A stretch of 64,000 nucleotides of DNA from Colius striatus (Eukaryota > Chordata > Aves > Coliiformes > Coliidae), in contig NC_084765.1 of the NCBI RefSeq assembly GCF_028858725.1, positions 7,581,501-7,645,500 of the forward strand. The letters are read 5' to 3'. The notes beneath the pieces were generated by a model, which was not told the DNA's origin, ran no database searches, and saw nothing but the letters and a program-made list of their open reading frames with translations. Below, one piece after another: positions 37,301-49,700 of the stretch. The number at the start of each line of letters is the position of its first letter. The stretch's first letter is position 1. The position numbers and the translations under genes were made by a program.

Positions 37301-40300
37301 TGCTGCCCTAATGGACAGCTCAACTTGGTTTGGGAACATTTTCCTTACAAAATGGGATCTGACTACATATGTGCCTTTGGCTGCCTGCAGTCTTTCACCG
37401 ACTCTCCTCAAGTCTCCAGCCTCTTCAAGCAGAGTATTTCCTCATTTAATGGCAGGGCAGTGCAGCATTCAGTAATCAGTAACTTCAGCACTGGTTGTAG
37501 GGTTAACACACACATTCCCACTATTTAACCATAAAGAAAAAAAAAAAATCAGCAACAATTTTATTCTTTGCCAGAAAAACCAAATCTTTACTTAACCTTT
37601 TTTTTTTGCCTGCTTCTTTTTACCTTTAACAAAATATTCTAGTAACAGGTTAGAGGTTTATCTTAATTTTGCAGCTCCAGGTTTCTAAGGTTACACTAGG
37701 ACAAAATTCCATGCAGAACAGTATTCATACAGATTTATTCTTTCTCTTGCTTATGACCAAAAAAAGGCTAACTTACCAGCTTCCACTCTGCTATTTCTTC
37801 ATTTCAGTAACAATGCACTGGCCCTGATAAGTATTCAGTTACAGCACTCTGCTTTGAAAAAAACCAAAGCTCTCCTATCTCCTCTGTAAATGATTTGAGG
37901 AGGTTTACACCTCAGTCTAAATATTTGTGACTACAATTCCACTCCCATATGCTCACATTCTGTGCTTACAAATGTAAGAACTTGGGTTAAAGCACAACAC
38001 AGCCCTGTAGTGTATCCAAGTCTCTAGACTTTTATGCCCTACATACACTGTGGAATTTCCACTGTGCATACAAAATTATTCAGGACAGAAACATCGAAGG
38101 ACCACTCTCCCCCTCCCTCTGGGTGAATATCAATGAGAAAAATAACAAGAGGTTTTCTTTTCCTTCCTGATCATAGTGAGGAAAGGAAATTTAAAAACAA
38201 CATGGATGAGGGGAAGAAAAGGGATAGCTGCTGCAAAATGTTGAAGACCAGGGGTGCAAGTACATACTTGTATTAACATCTTCCATCCCTTGAGCTGTAG
38301 TAATTTGCATGACATTATCTACCTGGGATGTTGCTATGGTTATCACCATACATAAGTAATTACCAGGGCAAATTGCACATACGTCGCACAGATTCATGCT
38401 GTCAGAAGCAAAGGATCTTTTTGAACACTTGAAAATGTACACTAACCACAAAGATTCCTGATATTATAAAAACTTCAATACTGCTTAAGAATGATCTAAA
38501 ATTGTTGCTACCCATGCTTATTGACTTAGGGGCCAACTCAGACTATGCCCAAGTGAGCCAGACGCTGCAAAGGCTCAGTAGAAAATGAGTAGAAACAGTA
38601 ACCAGTAGTAGTAACGAAAAACTAATCAGTAGAAACACTAGAAAAATCTTTGCCCAAAGAGTTTACAGGGCAATTACATCAGAAGTACAGAGAAGTGGTG
38701 TACCACACAGAGCAAGGAGGATTGTGAAACTCATTCTGTTGGGTTGATTACACCAGGAAACTTGACTTGACAAGCTAGTCAAGTTCTTTTGCTTACTTAG
38801 AAATCATCTGCTTCTCACAGATATTTATCTTTGCCTCCTAATTGGTAAACAGAATTGATAACAGAATTACCATCAAAGATCACTATTTTCCCTAACTGAG
38901 CTGCAGAATGCATTTTTTCAGTGCTGAAATAGGCTCTAGTCCTAGACCTAGCCTTTCACGGTGCTCCCTGGGAAACCGAGCAGTCTGCCACGCTGACCCC
39001 AAGAATGATGGCTCTTCCCTGCACTCGCCACCAGTAAGTTAAGCTCACTTGTGTTTCAACATCCAGCCCCAGAAAATCATAACGAAGTGCCACCATGAGA
39101 GCCTGGAGTGCTGAGTTAAATCTACTCTCATATTCCTCCAGGTTGCCTCAGGGGACTATTAATCACAGTTACATAAGAGTCTGAAATGTACTCAATTTGC
39201 TGATGAGAAAACCAGTAAGTGCGTCTACACTTTCCCTACTTACACAGGGATTTGCATGTCCATGGAGCTAGGCTCCAGAAGGTATAAATGCAAATGATGA
39301 AAGAAGAAAAGTACTAATGTCAGGATGTGCCTTTGCAAGATGGTTAGGAGCATTGCACAGTCCATGAAGGTTTAGACAAGACTGAAGATTCCAAGTGGGT
39401 TTGCAGGCTTCTTCACTGAAGACCTCTTTGCACTCTTACTTTCACCATATCCTTTCTACAACTACAACTCAATCTTTAGGCCTGAACCTCATTCTAGTTT
39501 TAGTATGAACTTCAAATGTAAGTAAGAGTATGCAGAGGTCCTTACTTAGGTTCAGTGTGATGTCATCAAGTATTTTGACTATTTTAGCAGACAGGACTCA
39601 AAAAACATACTGACAGAGATTACATGCTCTGAGAAGAGCTTTGCTACTGAAAGCGTAACAGCAGGTATTAGCCAGCAGGCAGTCAGAAAACAAAGCATTG
39701 GGTAGGGAGGGATCATATACATGGCCTCAGGAAAGGCACAACTAATGATGTTCAGACATATTGACTAAGGGTAAAAGATTACTTTATTAAGATAAATGCA
39801 GACTGAAGAGAAAAATAGGACATGACACAAGCCATATCAGACTTGATTCAGGCAACTGGACCACATGATGACAGACATATTGTAGCTCTAAGTGTGTTTC
39901 ATACAAAATAATTTGTTGACTGTAAATACATCAGCGAAAGGGAAAGTAAATATGTGAAGAGCAAAATGCAAGATAGAAAAAGGGAGATAAATATTGTTAG
40001 ATTCTGGGGAAAAAATGCTATAAACAGTAAGCAAAGCTCTTTGATTTGCACTGTTTTCCAGTCCATAAAACCCTAATATCTGCCAGCATTTCATTAAAAG
40101 CTTATAAACTACCCAGCATGCCTGCTACTGCACAAATGTATCGCTAAAAAACATTGTTGATGTTGCAGACCTGGCATTTTGCAATGTTTCATATGTGTGT
40201 AAAACTCAAACATCTTACTGAAAGAAGTGTGGATTATGGAAATAGCACCTTAAACTCTAAAACTAGTTAATCATTCAGAAGCAGTGGGTGTCTCTTAGCA

Positions 40301-41429
40301 GAGATGTTCATAGTAATACCACTAAAACAGAAAATAACAAATTTTAAAGCAAATTATTAAGTATTATAAGGAACAAGTGTTTTGGATAAAGGATTTGACA
40401 GACACTTCTACCACTGTGAACTTGTGACTTGTGACCATTTGTGACTTGAGTAAAAGGAGCAGAAGGCATGACTCTTCACAGAGGACTGAGAGTTTGAGGT
40501 GTTTGATGAGGTCAAAACAGCCTAACACCAAAATCTGTAAATGTTAATCTGAGTGACAAAAAAATCTGGCAATGCTACGAGTGACCAGATCAAAAACTGT
40601 ATTGACTGAACATGCAGTCTATTCTCAGCACTAAAATTTAAGACTTCTGCCCTCTAAGTACAAGTAATTGCAGTATTTTTCCTTTTCCATAAAAAGTCAT
40701 ATTATATCAATCCAATTTTTATTGTTATTACCAATGGTCCTAAACCAAGTCTGGAGAAATCAACATTCATGATTTCCCATCTTTCCTAGATCACTACATT
40801 TCAAGGCTCACTCACATTTGAACTCAAACACAAAGTAAAATTAGAATGTTTTGATGGCCAGAATCCATATCCCTGAGGTAAATCAGTGCCTGAAGGCTTT
40901 CAAGTGAATGACCACATATGCACTTAGCCCATTCTGCATTGCTACTACTGTAGCTCTTCTCACAGAGGCGACTCCAAATTCTTCTGGCAACAAAACATAT
41001 AGATTCATTTCCCACATCCCTCAAGTAACTTCATATTCGTCTGCTAATAAGATCAATCATCACGCTGATGGAAATAAAACATATCTGTTACCCATGCAAA
41101 TTACTTGCCTCTTAACTACCAGCACACTCAAGAACTGTGTGGGTCTAGAAGGTAAGAAATTACAGCACAGTCTCACCTCTAGAATAACATCAGAAATAAT
41201 ATTACAGATATAGGAATCAAGATTAGGAACGTTAGAAGATTCAGACAAAAAAAAAAAAAGAGCTGCATCTGAACAGTTGCACGAATATGAGATTCTTGAA
41301 TATGTTAATTAAAACTTTATTTCACAGGTAGACACTTGCTACAAAAAAAACACCCAAACCAAAACAGCAAAAGCATTGCATCAAACTAGCTTTGTAAGAC
41401 CAGTGGAACTAGCTGCCACAGTCACATCA
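31331..41429. other. Gene-free stretch
   Basis: Apart from the old palindromic repeat at 32,098, it holds a short perfect palindrome at 35853-35871 (TTTTAACCC-T-GGGTTAAAA) and a local AGTAGAAA-rich patch near 38,580-38,640. Overlapping short frames at 32,560-33,120 look like chance in slightly GC-richer DNA. No exon supported. Confidence 0.55.
32098..32203. repeat. Probable old palindromic interspersed repeat
   Basis: Begins GTCTGATTCTTCCCC and ends GAGAGCAGAATCAGGCTC, so TCTGATTCT and AGAATCAGG form terminal inverted repeats. The layout resembles old MITE-like palindromic repeats common in reptile and bird genomes, but I cannot name the family with certainty. Confidence 0.4.
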
Positions 41430-41647
41430 TACACAAGCAAAAACTTCTTTTCTGTAAGGATGAGGGAGCCCTGGCACAGGCTGCCCAGGGAGGGTGTAGA
41501 ATCTCCTTCTCTGTGAGTTTTCAAAACCCACATGGACATGTTCCTGTGTAACCTGCTTGAAGTGAACCTGCTTCATCAGGGGAATTGGACTAGATGATCT
41601 CCAGAGGGAGGTCCCTTCCAACTCTGACCATTTTATGATTCTATGAA
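41430..41647 (+). repeat. CR1 LINE 3' fragment
   Basis: Sense orientation with GGCACAGGCTGCCCAGGGAG, CACATGGACATGTTCCTGTG, GGACTAGATGATCTCCAGAG, CCCTTCCAACTCTGACCAT and the CR1 end ATGATTCTATGA. Better preserved than the other two copies. It lies about 500 bp before the solo LTR. Confidence 0.9.
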
Positions 41648-42163
41648 ACTGCTCCAAAGCCCTTGCTCAGCAGCTGACATTACAGACACAGGTACAGGAT
41701 AGTCTATCCAGGCTTAAAGCAAAGGGTAGCTCATGTGACTGGGGCAAAAAGGGGGCATTCGTGTTTTGCTCTGTCTACACTTAAGTCACAGACTGTTTAG
41801 GTGTTTGAAATCTGCTACTGTCACCAGTAGTTCAGAGGCAAAAGGACTATTAGCCCTGCATAGATTTCATTCATACTCTGCACGAGTCACAAAAGGTAGA
41901 AAACAGTCAACATGGAAGTCTCTGACATGGCCTTTTTGCTGTCATTACAGCCAAGCTCTGTGCCAAGCATGGTTCAGCTGAGCAGGAGGTTTAAGTCAAA
42001 AGGCCGTCTGCCAGGCTACACAACAGCAGAAGGGAGGTTGTGGTCTGGTTCAGCCTCTTGGATGTCAGTGTTCATGGTACAGCCAAAGGCCACATCATAG
42101 AGTTTTATACACCCTGTGGGCTGGGCTGACAAATCTGACATTTGCAATTTGAAACTAGTAGTA

Positions 42164-42167
42164 CCCT
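42164..42167. repeat. Target-site duplication CCCT, left of solo LTR
   Basis: Directly precedes the TGTGAG terminus and is repeated directly after the CTCACA terminus (42577-42580). Four bases is short, but the inverted-repeat termini support it. Confidence 0.7.
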
Positions 42168-42576
42168 TGTGAGAAATATTGATGTTGCTTTTGCAGAATT
42201 AGAAAGAAATTAAGACAAGGAATTTCAACTGGTATCTGCCTCTGTGTAACGTAAATCAGTGGACTGACCATAACACTGTTATCTGTTTGTAATGTTAACT
42301 AGAGTTTTAAATCTCAGGACTGTGGGGAATGGGTAATAATATACAAAAATCAGACATCCTCTGAGGGGATTGTAGGCACCTCGAGAAGTTGTAAACCTTG
42401 GAGTAACTAATCAATGGGGAAACGAGGGAGGGATAGGGACTAAAAAGCCGAAAATTGTACCTGTCAGGTGTGCCTACTAGCTAGGGCACCCGCTCTTGCA
42501 AGAACGCTTAATAAAAGTGCTTCACTGCAGAGTCTGACCTGAGTCTTTCGAGAGAAAGCTTGTTTTGTTTCTCACA
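42168..42576 (+). mobile_element. Solo LTR (class I-like) upstream of RCN1
   Basis: The ends form a perfect 9-bp inverted repeat (TGTGAGAAA ... TTTCTCACA), bordered on both sides by CCCT (42164-42167 and 42577-42580). The interior has AATAAA at 42510-42515, followed by a plausible R-U5, and a TATA-like ACTAAAAAG at about 42,440. There is no internal retroviral sequence. A 4-bp duplication is usual for gammaretrovirus-like ERVs. Length is 409 bp. It lies about 620 bp before the RCN1 CpG island in the same orientation. Its class is inferred from duplication length only. Confidence 0.82.
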
Positions 42577-42580
42577 CCCT
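42577..42580. repeat. Target-site duplication CCCT, right of solo LTR
   Basis: Second copy of the 4-bp duplication, adjacent to the LTR's CTCACA end. Confidence 0.7.
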
Positions 42581-43199
42581 CAAGTCCAAAGCAATAACAG
42601 AGAGACATGTCCCAGCGGTGATGCTCATCTGCAGGGTTTGGTCGTACAGTTAAAACTGGATCCCTTGGCAACAGGATCATTAATGTACAACATGTTGCAT
42701 ACACTGACAACCCTCCCTAGCAGTGAATAAAGAATGTAAGAAAAGGAATTATACTACCTGCAAATTTCAATTACCTCTGGCTAGAGACTTTTACAAGCTT
42801 GGCAAAGAAAAACACCAACTCCTTTTCTCTGCTAAACGATTTGTACTTTCTCTGTCCCGCACTTTTTAAGATCCTGAGCTTGTTTCCCTTACAGTTATTG
42901 TGATGATAAATATCCTCTAACTGAAAGCATTAACCACCTTTTTTCTTTTTTTTTTTTAATGTTTTTCAGGGTAATGCTCAAGACAGAGCCATAGGAGTAG
43001 GATGTTTGGGTTTGTTTAGTTTTTTTTATTCGTAGCCTTAATATTACTTGCCTTAAAAATAAAATATAAAAATCATTCTTTTATTCTTTCTGAACCAATT
43101 TATAATGAGAGCAGAAACCATCAACCTGGTACTCGGGAGAAACAAACTACAGAGATTTGCAGAGAAGTAGCGAGAATCTGCTGTTTCGCGCTGATGTGG
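42581..43199. other. Interval between solo LTR and RCN1 CpG island
   Basis: About 600 bases of AT-rich DNA with T-runs near 42,945 and 43,020. It is the proximal upstream region of RCN1 but no specific site is recognised. Confidence 0.6.
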
Positions 43200-43345
43200 T
43201 TTTCGAACGGCATAAGCACGGGACGTCACGGAGCCGAGTGCGTGGCAGGGGGCTGCCGGCTCTCCCCGCCCGGGCCGGCGACGCCGCGCAGCTCTCGGCG
43301 CCCTGCGGACGTGGCGCCAGGCCGGGCCAGACCGGGCCGTGCTGC

Positions 43346-43364
43346 CCAATCGCGTCCGCCCCCG
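43346..43364 (+). promoter_or_regulatory. ER-stress-response-element-like site
   Basis: CCAAT, then nine bases, then CCCCG. The ERSE consensus is CCAAT-N9-CCACG (NF-Y plus ATF6/XBP1), so spacing and the first half match exactly and the second half matches four of five. Its position about 120-140 bp upstream of the ATG of an ER-lumen protein fits. One mismatch and a GC-rich setting leave chance possible. Confidence 0.4.
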
Positions 43365-43484
43365 TGACCGGCCGGGGGAGGAGCGGGGCCGCGCGGCGGG
43401 GCCGGGGCGGTGCGGGGTCGGCGGCGGGTGGTGGAGCTGAGCGAGCGGCCGGAGCGGGGGTGCGCGGCTCGGGGCCAGCGGGGC

Positions 43485-43702
43485 ATGGCAGGCGGCGGGG
43501 TCGGGTGGGGGCTGGCACTGGTGCTGCTGCTGCTGCCGGGCGCGCTGGCCAAGCCGACGGCGCGGCAGGATCGGGCGCGGCCCGGCGCCGCGCAGCACGA
43601 AGACCGGCCGGGCTTCCAGTACGACCACGAGGCCTTCCTGGGCAAGGAGGAGGCGCGGAGCTTCGACCAGCTCAGCCCCGAGGAGAGCCGGGAGAGGCTG
43701 GG
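43485..43702 (+). CDS. RCN1: RCN1 coding exon 1 (signal peptide and N-terminal linker)
   Basis: Encodes residues 1-72 and two bases of codon 73. It lies in the CpG island and is very GC-rich. It ends at a GTAAGG donor, and intron phase 2 is completed by the first G of exon 2. The reading frame stays open upstream to at least 43410 without an ATG, so the ATG at 43485 is the natural start. Confidence 0.94.
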
Positions 43703-46700
43703 GTAAGGGCCGCGGGCCGGGGCCGCTGCGCCCCGCGGCATGCGAAAACGTGGCGGGGGAGGGCCCGGCGCGGCGGCCCGGGGAGGGGACAGGAGGCGGT
43801 GCGGGGCTGTCGGGAGAGCGGTAGGCGCTGCCCGCCCCTCTACAGCCCCGGCTGAGGGGCCTTGGGGTTAAGAGCTGTCCGCTGTGTTCGCAGTGATACC
43901 TCGGCCTTAGGCTTCTCTCACAAACGAGCAAAGCGCTAGCTCATCACTTCAAAACCTCTTTTGCAAACGAGCAACCACCAATTCATCACTTTTGCGGTTT
44001 TGTCCCCTGCCATTTCTGGTCCCGCGGCATTAAGCCGGGTGGAGGGAGCGGCCGCGTGTGGTTCTCGCCCGCCGCTGGACAGACCTCACGCACGGTCTGC
44101 TGCTACAGCTCCGTACCTCGGGCGTGCTGGCCAGGGTCGTGTCAGTGTGAATCAAGTTTAAACTATGCCTTCCTTAGAGCTCCCTTTACAAGTGCACTCG
44201 GAGCAGTCTTCCCACAGCTTTTCCACGTGTGACATTCTTTGCCCACTGGTTTACATTGTTGCTCTTGCTTCCATGCTGCTTCTTATGCCAAGAATAGAGT
44301 TCATGCAACAGTTACCTTATTTTACTGCTTCTCCCTCCTTTATACCTACAGGAAGTTAGATCTCTAATTATAACCAAGTTTAATAACAGTTAAAGAAAGA
44401 TCCTTCTCTGTAGTTAGTAAAAGGAGAATCCTTGAAAATAATCTGGTTTTACTTGGCTTCCATAGGGTGTGAGGTGCTTACTCACTGAAGTCTGTAAAGT
44501 TCCATCTTCATGCACTGTCCCTGTTATCTCACTGACTAACCTCTTGGTCCTGGAAACTGTTACTACTATTTACCCGTATCTCACCAAGTAAACAGATAAA
44601 GCAGTTATCAGAAGTGATGATTTTCTTCTACATTGTTTCAAGAAGAAGCAAAAGAAACCATATTCTCAGCATACATCATCTGTGACTTTTCATATCTCAT
44701 GAGGCATATCACTAAAATGCACATGCCTTTTTATAGTCATTCCATGCTTATACCAGTATACATATTTCAGCTGGGGATGTGATTTAACAATAGAGTTGTT
44801 TTTACAAATGCTAACTCCACAAGGGAGGAAGCTTAACTTTTAGTGATTTCACTGCGTACACCTTGGAGAAGTGACACAGGCATCTTAAGCTACAGCCACA
44901 GTCAGTAACCTTTCAAGTGGAGGTGTTTAAAGCATCCTTCTGAAGACCAAAGCCCAAGCTGCAAGGTGAGCATTGTGCTGCAGAACATCCGAAATGTAGT
45001 TCCTAAGGGACTCTGTGGGAAAGTTTCATAACTTACAGCATTTCCTAACCTTATAATTTCACCTAGCAGTCTGAGAGGTAGACAGGAGATTTTTAAAATG
45101 TTTCACTTTCTTTTTTGTATTGTGGTTTAACATTCAGATATACTGGAAAAAAAAACCAAACCCCAGTTTCATTATAAGCAACTTCTGCAGCAAGGGTTAC
45201 AAATAGTGGCACTTCTCACAGCAAGTGACTGGCTTTTAGGAAGAAGACAGATTTCATTTAAAGCTATTTTTAAGTGCTTTTTGTGAGAAAACAGCAACAT
45301 ACAGTCTACAACTCTAACCGAAGTTAGAGCTAACCAGCAGCACATTGGTCGTCCCAGTGACCAATGCTGGGGTTACAGTCCCAGGACTAGATGTAAAGCT
45401 AATCTTGCCTTCTTCCAGCAAACAAAAAGAAACTAGCTAGTGTACAAAAAAAGCCCTGCAAACCCAGCTACCTACAGCCTCAGTGGAGGAGCAGTATGAT
45501 CCTGCGTTGAGATACCAGTCCATAATCATGTCATGACCTGCCCTTACGACAGATTCCATGACAAGGACATCCCTTCTGCCTGTCCTCCCATGCTGGATCA
45601 TTTCAGAACGAAAGAACAACACATTGCCCACCCATGCACAGTACCACATCTCACCTGGCTTTGGAGAGGCATGGAATGATCCTGGTGCAGCATCCGAGGA
45701 CTGAGTTAAGAGACTGGACATGGACTAAGGAGGAGAGGAGTAGAGCTGCAGACATCTGAACCTTCTGCCTGCCATTTGTGACAGGCCTGTCATTTTCAGA
45801 GACAGTAGAAGATGGTTACAGATCCTCACACCACAAATATTTCTGGTTTTTACACAGGCCAAAGCCAAAGTTTGCCAATGTACAGTTGTACTCACAAGTG
45901 CAGAGGGAAAGCCTTTCATTTTCAGCCACTTCACAGTAGTGATTTCCTTACCCCAACTTTGTTTCATCACCAGATGTTTTTGCAGGCTGGCAGCTTAAAT
46001 CTCTGTCATAGCAGGTTGTAGTACCTTTATTATGAGGTGCGAAGCTAACTGAGATGCGAATAGAGTCAGCATTAAAGGGAGAAAGTAAGCTTTCAGGTAT
46101 TAAAAACTTGTGCATGTAAATTCTTGTGTATGAGCTGGCATTTTGTGTCTGTTAACATGCCTCTTCAATTTTTGCTCTATTTGAGAATGCAGTAAGGATT
46201 TTCAGACTGTTCAATGTACATTAGCTCTGCTACAAAACTTAGAATGATGCAGAGCTATTTTAGAGGTAATGGTATAAAAAGTGAGGTCCACAGTCCATAC
46301 AATAGCTTTTTTACCTGTACCTTTCGTGCATGTGGGTGCAATGGACCTATAAAAGAGTTGAAATAGAAGAGGCATGTACCTTACATTCCTGCTGATTTCC
46401 ACAGGACTTGAGGCTAGCTGCTTTGCACAACTACACAAGCTTATACACCCACTGCCAGCAATGACTGGAGACCTGCTGCAAACTAGCTATGGCTTTATTG
46501 AGTAACAGAAGTTATGATAACACAAGCAATATTGCTCTTTGTTGGGACAGAAATAAAAGAAACAGCAGTGGAGGGAGAGGAATGGACAGACATCTACATG
46601 GTTACGTGCCCAGCATTACGCAGTCATGTAACTCACTTCACCCTAGCATCACCTGGAAAGCCGGGGGAGAAACTGCAGGTGTCCACGAAATCCTAGATTT

Positions 46701-49700
46701 CTGCCCTGGTTGCCTCAAGCAAGCTCCAGTACAGGTTTTCTCCCAACGTGAAGTTAGTGTCTCCTCTGAGCCCAGCATGGCCACTCCCTAGTTGCAGTGA
46801 AGATCAGGTCCCCCAAAGTCAATAGATAAAACTTTAAAAAACCCAAGTATTATCCAAGATACTTTGTTGATTAATTTTGATCGTGCGAGTTCCATTTCAA
46901 TTATTCATAACAGTGCTGAATAATGACTAAAGATGTGTTCCTGAAAATAATCTGCAAATTGTGAGAATGTCTTAGCTGGTAGGACAGCTTTATAACGTTT
47001 GGGCACTCTATTTCTGGGAAATTTGGGCCAGATAAAGACTACTAAAATTGTACTGATGTGCAGTTTGTTTTTCTGTCAACTCTTAAGGAATGCCGGTCTC
47101 TCTTTACAGGAAGATTGTGGATAGGATAGATGACAACAAAGATGGCTATCTCACAACAGAGGAATTAAAGACCTGGATTAAGCGGGTACAGAAACGCTAT
47201 ATCTATGAGAATGTGGCTAAAGTTTGGAAGGACTACGATCTAAACAAGGACAACAAAATTGCCTGGGAAGAATACAAACAAGCTACATACGGTTATTATC
47301 TAGGTAAGGCAACATTTTCAGGTTATATGCTCAAAGACTACTGAAATTCATGCTTTACTGTCAACAGGAGTTTGGTGTTACATTTAGGAAAAATTGCATC
47401 AAGTTTTATAGATACTCAGAAGTCAAAAGCACTTCTTAGGTTTTTATTACACCCATTTCAACACAGGTCACCAGCACATAGAAGGTTTTGTAGGGAGGTT
47501 ATTAAAGGTGTTGACAAAGCTGAACTACAGTCTCCTCCAGTGAGAAATATATTATTTTTTAAACATTCAAAATAATACTTTGATTAAAAAGTAACATACT
47601 GTGTAATTAACCAGTATTTGTAAATTTAGTCTCTCTAAAGTCTGAAGAGTCTAGATGCTAAAAATTTAGTCTGGGTCTAAGCTACTGAGTAAAATAGTTC
47701 TTTCAGAATAATATGCTTCAGTGTTGTAGTGGTGCAAACAATATTCATTCAATGACGTAGAGAATCTAGGTAATATACATGGGCAACATAGTACAACCAA
47801 CAGAGCTGACTCGAAGCCACCCTTCCTTTGCTAGCTACCTCCTTATATGCTGCTTCTGCCCATGAAATCACCCAGGGCCCAATTGATTAACTTGCAGCAC
47901 CTGTTTCTGAAGTAGCTTGCCAGCTGCATTAACTTGTCCCTACCATCTTTATTCAAGCTGGCTGGTCCAAGCTACATTTGTGCCTACAATTCCTCCTTTT
48001 TTCTTTTTTTGGACCAGCCAGCCTTCAGCAACACATTTCAAAATTAAAGGTACATGAAGAAAACGTAAATATTTTTACCCATGGCCATGAGTTTACAACA
48101 AAAGGTCAATAACAGCTACATTGCTGAACAATATAATACAGAAATCCATAAACTCTAAATAAACATAATCTGATATATGTTGCTAGGAGGGACGCACACT
48201 GGCAGGAAGGGGTGAGTTCTTGGTAACTCCACTGATATTTCTGTTTCCTGAATGTAGTTCCGGACTTTTCTTCAGCTTCTTTAGCATGCTGATCTGTGAG
48301 CATTATCTGTAAGATGGAAGTATCTCTTCATCCGTAGAAAACACACCATTTTTGCTTTCAAGTTCCCATTGGTCATCTTGTTAAGTTCTTCAATTATTTG
48401 AATGTAATACAAATAGCTGGGGGAATTTACAGCAGCGTACGTGGTGCCACAGTTGAGAGGGTTACATTTTAATAGGGTGATGGATTGAGGGTGGATCACT
48501 TGGTTCTTTCCTCAAGATTGTTCTTTCCATTGGTCTTACAATCATTAAGTCCTTTCTGTTGATGTGGCTTGATCCATTTTACCAGAATCCACCGGAGACC
48601 TTGATCTGTAATGACAAAAGCATAGCCTCTTCCCCACGTTAACAGATCTGCCCGACTCATTTGGGCAAAGTGTGTTAATGCTGGTGGTTCATTTGCCACA
48701 ATTCTGAGATGATTCATTGTATAAAGGGCTTTCATTAGTCTATCTTGAGGACTCACCCCCTCTTCCCCTGTTTTTTGTTTTTCTAGCAGTCCTTTTAAGA
48801 TTTGATGTGTATGTTCAATAATGGCTTGACTGATGGAATTTCCTGGGATTCCAGTAGTATGTTTAACACCCCATAAGTTCAGAAACTTACAGAGCCAGTA
48901 AAACATGTATCCCGAGCCATTATCAGTTTTTATCTCTCTTGGAACACCAAGGACTGCAAAGCAACTCCTCCAGTGTCTTATGATGTCTCAAGAACTGTCA
49001 CTGGTTAAAGCTGTGGCCCAAACCATGGCCGAATAAGTATCAGTAGTGACGTGTATTCGTTTAAATCGTCCAAAGGGAGCATAGACGGTGATATCCGATT
49101 GCCATATACCTAATGGTGCCAGACCCCTGGGACTGACTCCTACTCCCAGGCTGATTTGATTCTGGCATGCAGGGCATGTGGAAGCAATACCCTGAGCGTC
49201 TGATATGGTCAGGTCAAACTGCTTTGCCAGCATTTTCGCACTTTGGTGAAAAAAATCGTGCGATCTTTGGGCTTGAGAAAATTTGTGAATTATTGGCCCC
49301 ATAGGTGTCAATAAAGGAGCTGCCACTATCTTGTCAACAATTTCATTGCCAACTGATAGGCCATCTTTTAAGCCCGAATGGCTTCAAATATGTCCAATAT
49401 AATAAGCAGTTTGACGTTCATTTATCTGATGCCAGAGCCGCAGAAATAAGTTATACAAATTCTGATTAGAGATTTCTTTCAACAACACTCTCTCTAATCG
49501 AGTGACAGCATCGACCACATAGAGGGAATCGGAGATGATGTTTAATGGGACGTCTGGCCACTTCTCGAAAGTTTTAACTACAGCCATCAGCTCCAGCAGT
49601 TGAACTGAACTGCCTGGGGAGTGAACAGTTAGATTTTGCCATTTTCCATTCTCCCACCAAACCACTCCTGCTTTGGCTTGGATCTTACTTACATCGGTAA

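Larger units (their letters stand above)
43200..43860 (+). promoter_or_regulatory. CpG-island promoter of RCN1
   Basis: An abrupt rise to very high GC and dense CpG, standing out from AT-rich flanks, and covering the start codon and exon 1. It has GC-box-like runs, a CCAAT box at 43346-43350 and a CRE-like GACGTCA at 43222-43228. No TATA box is evident. The transcription start cannot be fixed from sequence but probably lies between about 43,350 and 43,470. Long open frames here on both strands are GC-rich shadows. Confidence 0.85.

Noticed and set aside
43157..43855. 232-codon plus-strand open frame over RCN1 exon 1
   Set aside because: It runs in a different frame from the conserved RCN1 coding sequence and reads as Gly/Arg/Ala-rich shadow.
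43053..43931. 292-codon minus-strand open frame over the RCN1 promoter
   Set aside because: Low-complexity Pro/Arg/Ala-rich translation of a CpG island, overlapping RCN1 exon 1 in antisense. GC-rich DNA has few stops.
45437..45970. Two consecutive minus-strand frames in RCN1 intron 1
   Set aside because: No recognisable domain, in intronic DNA antisense to the host gene. Chance frames are the simplest reading.
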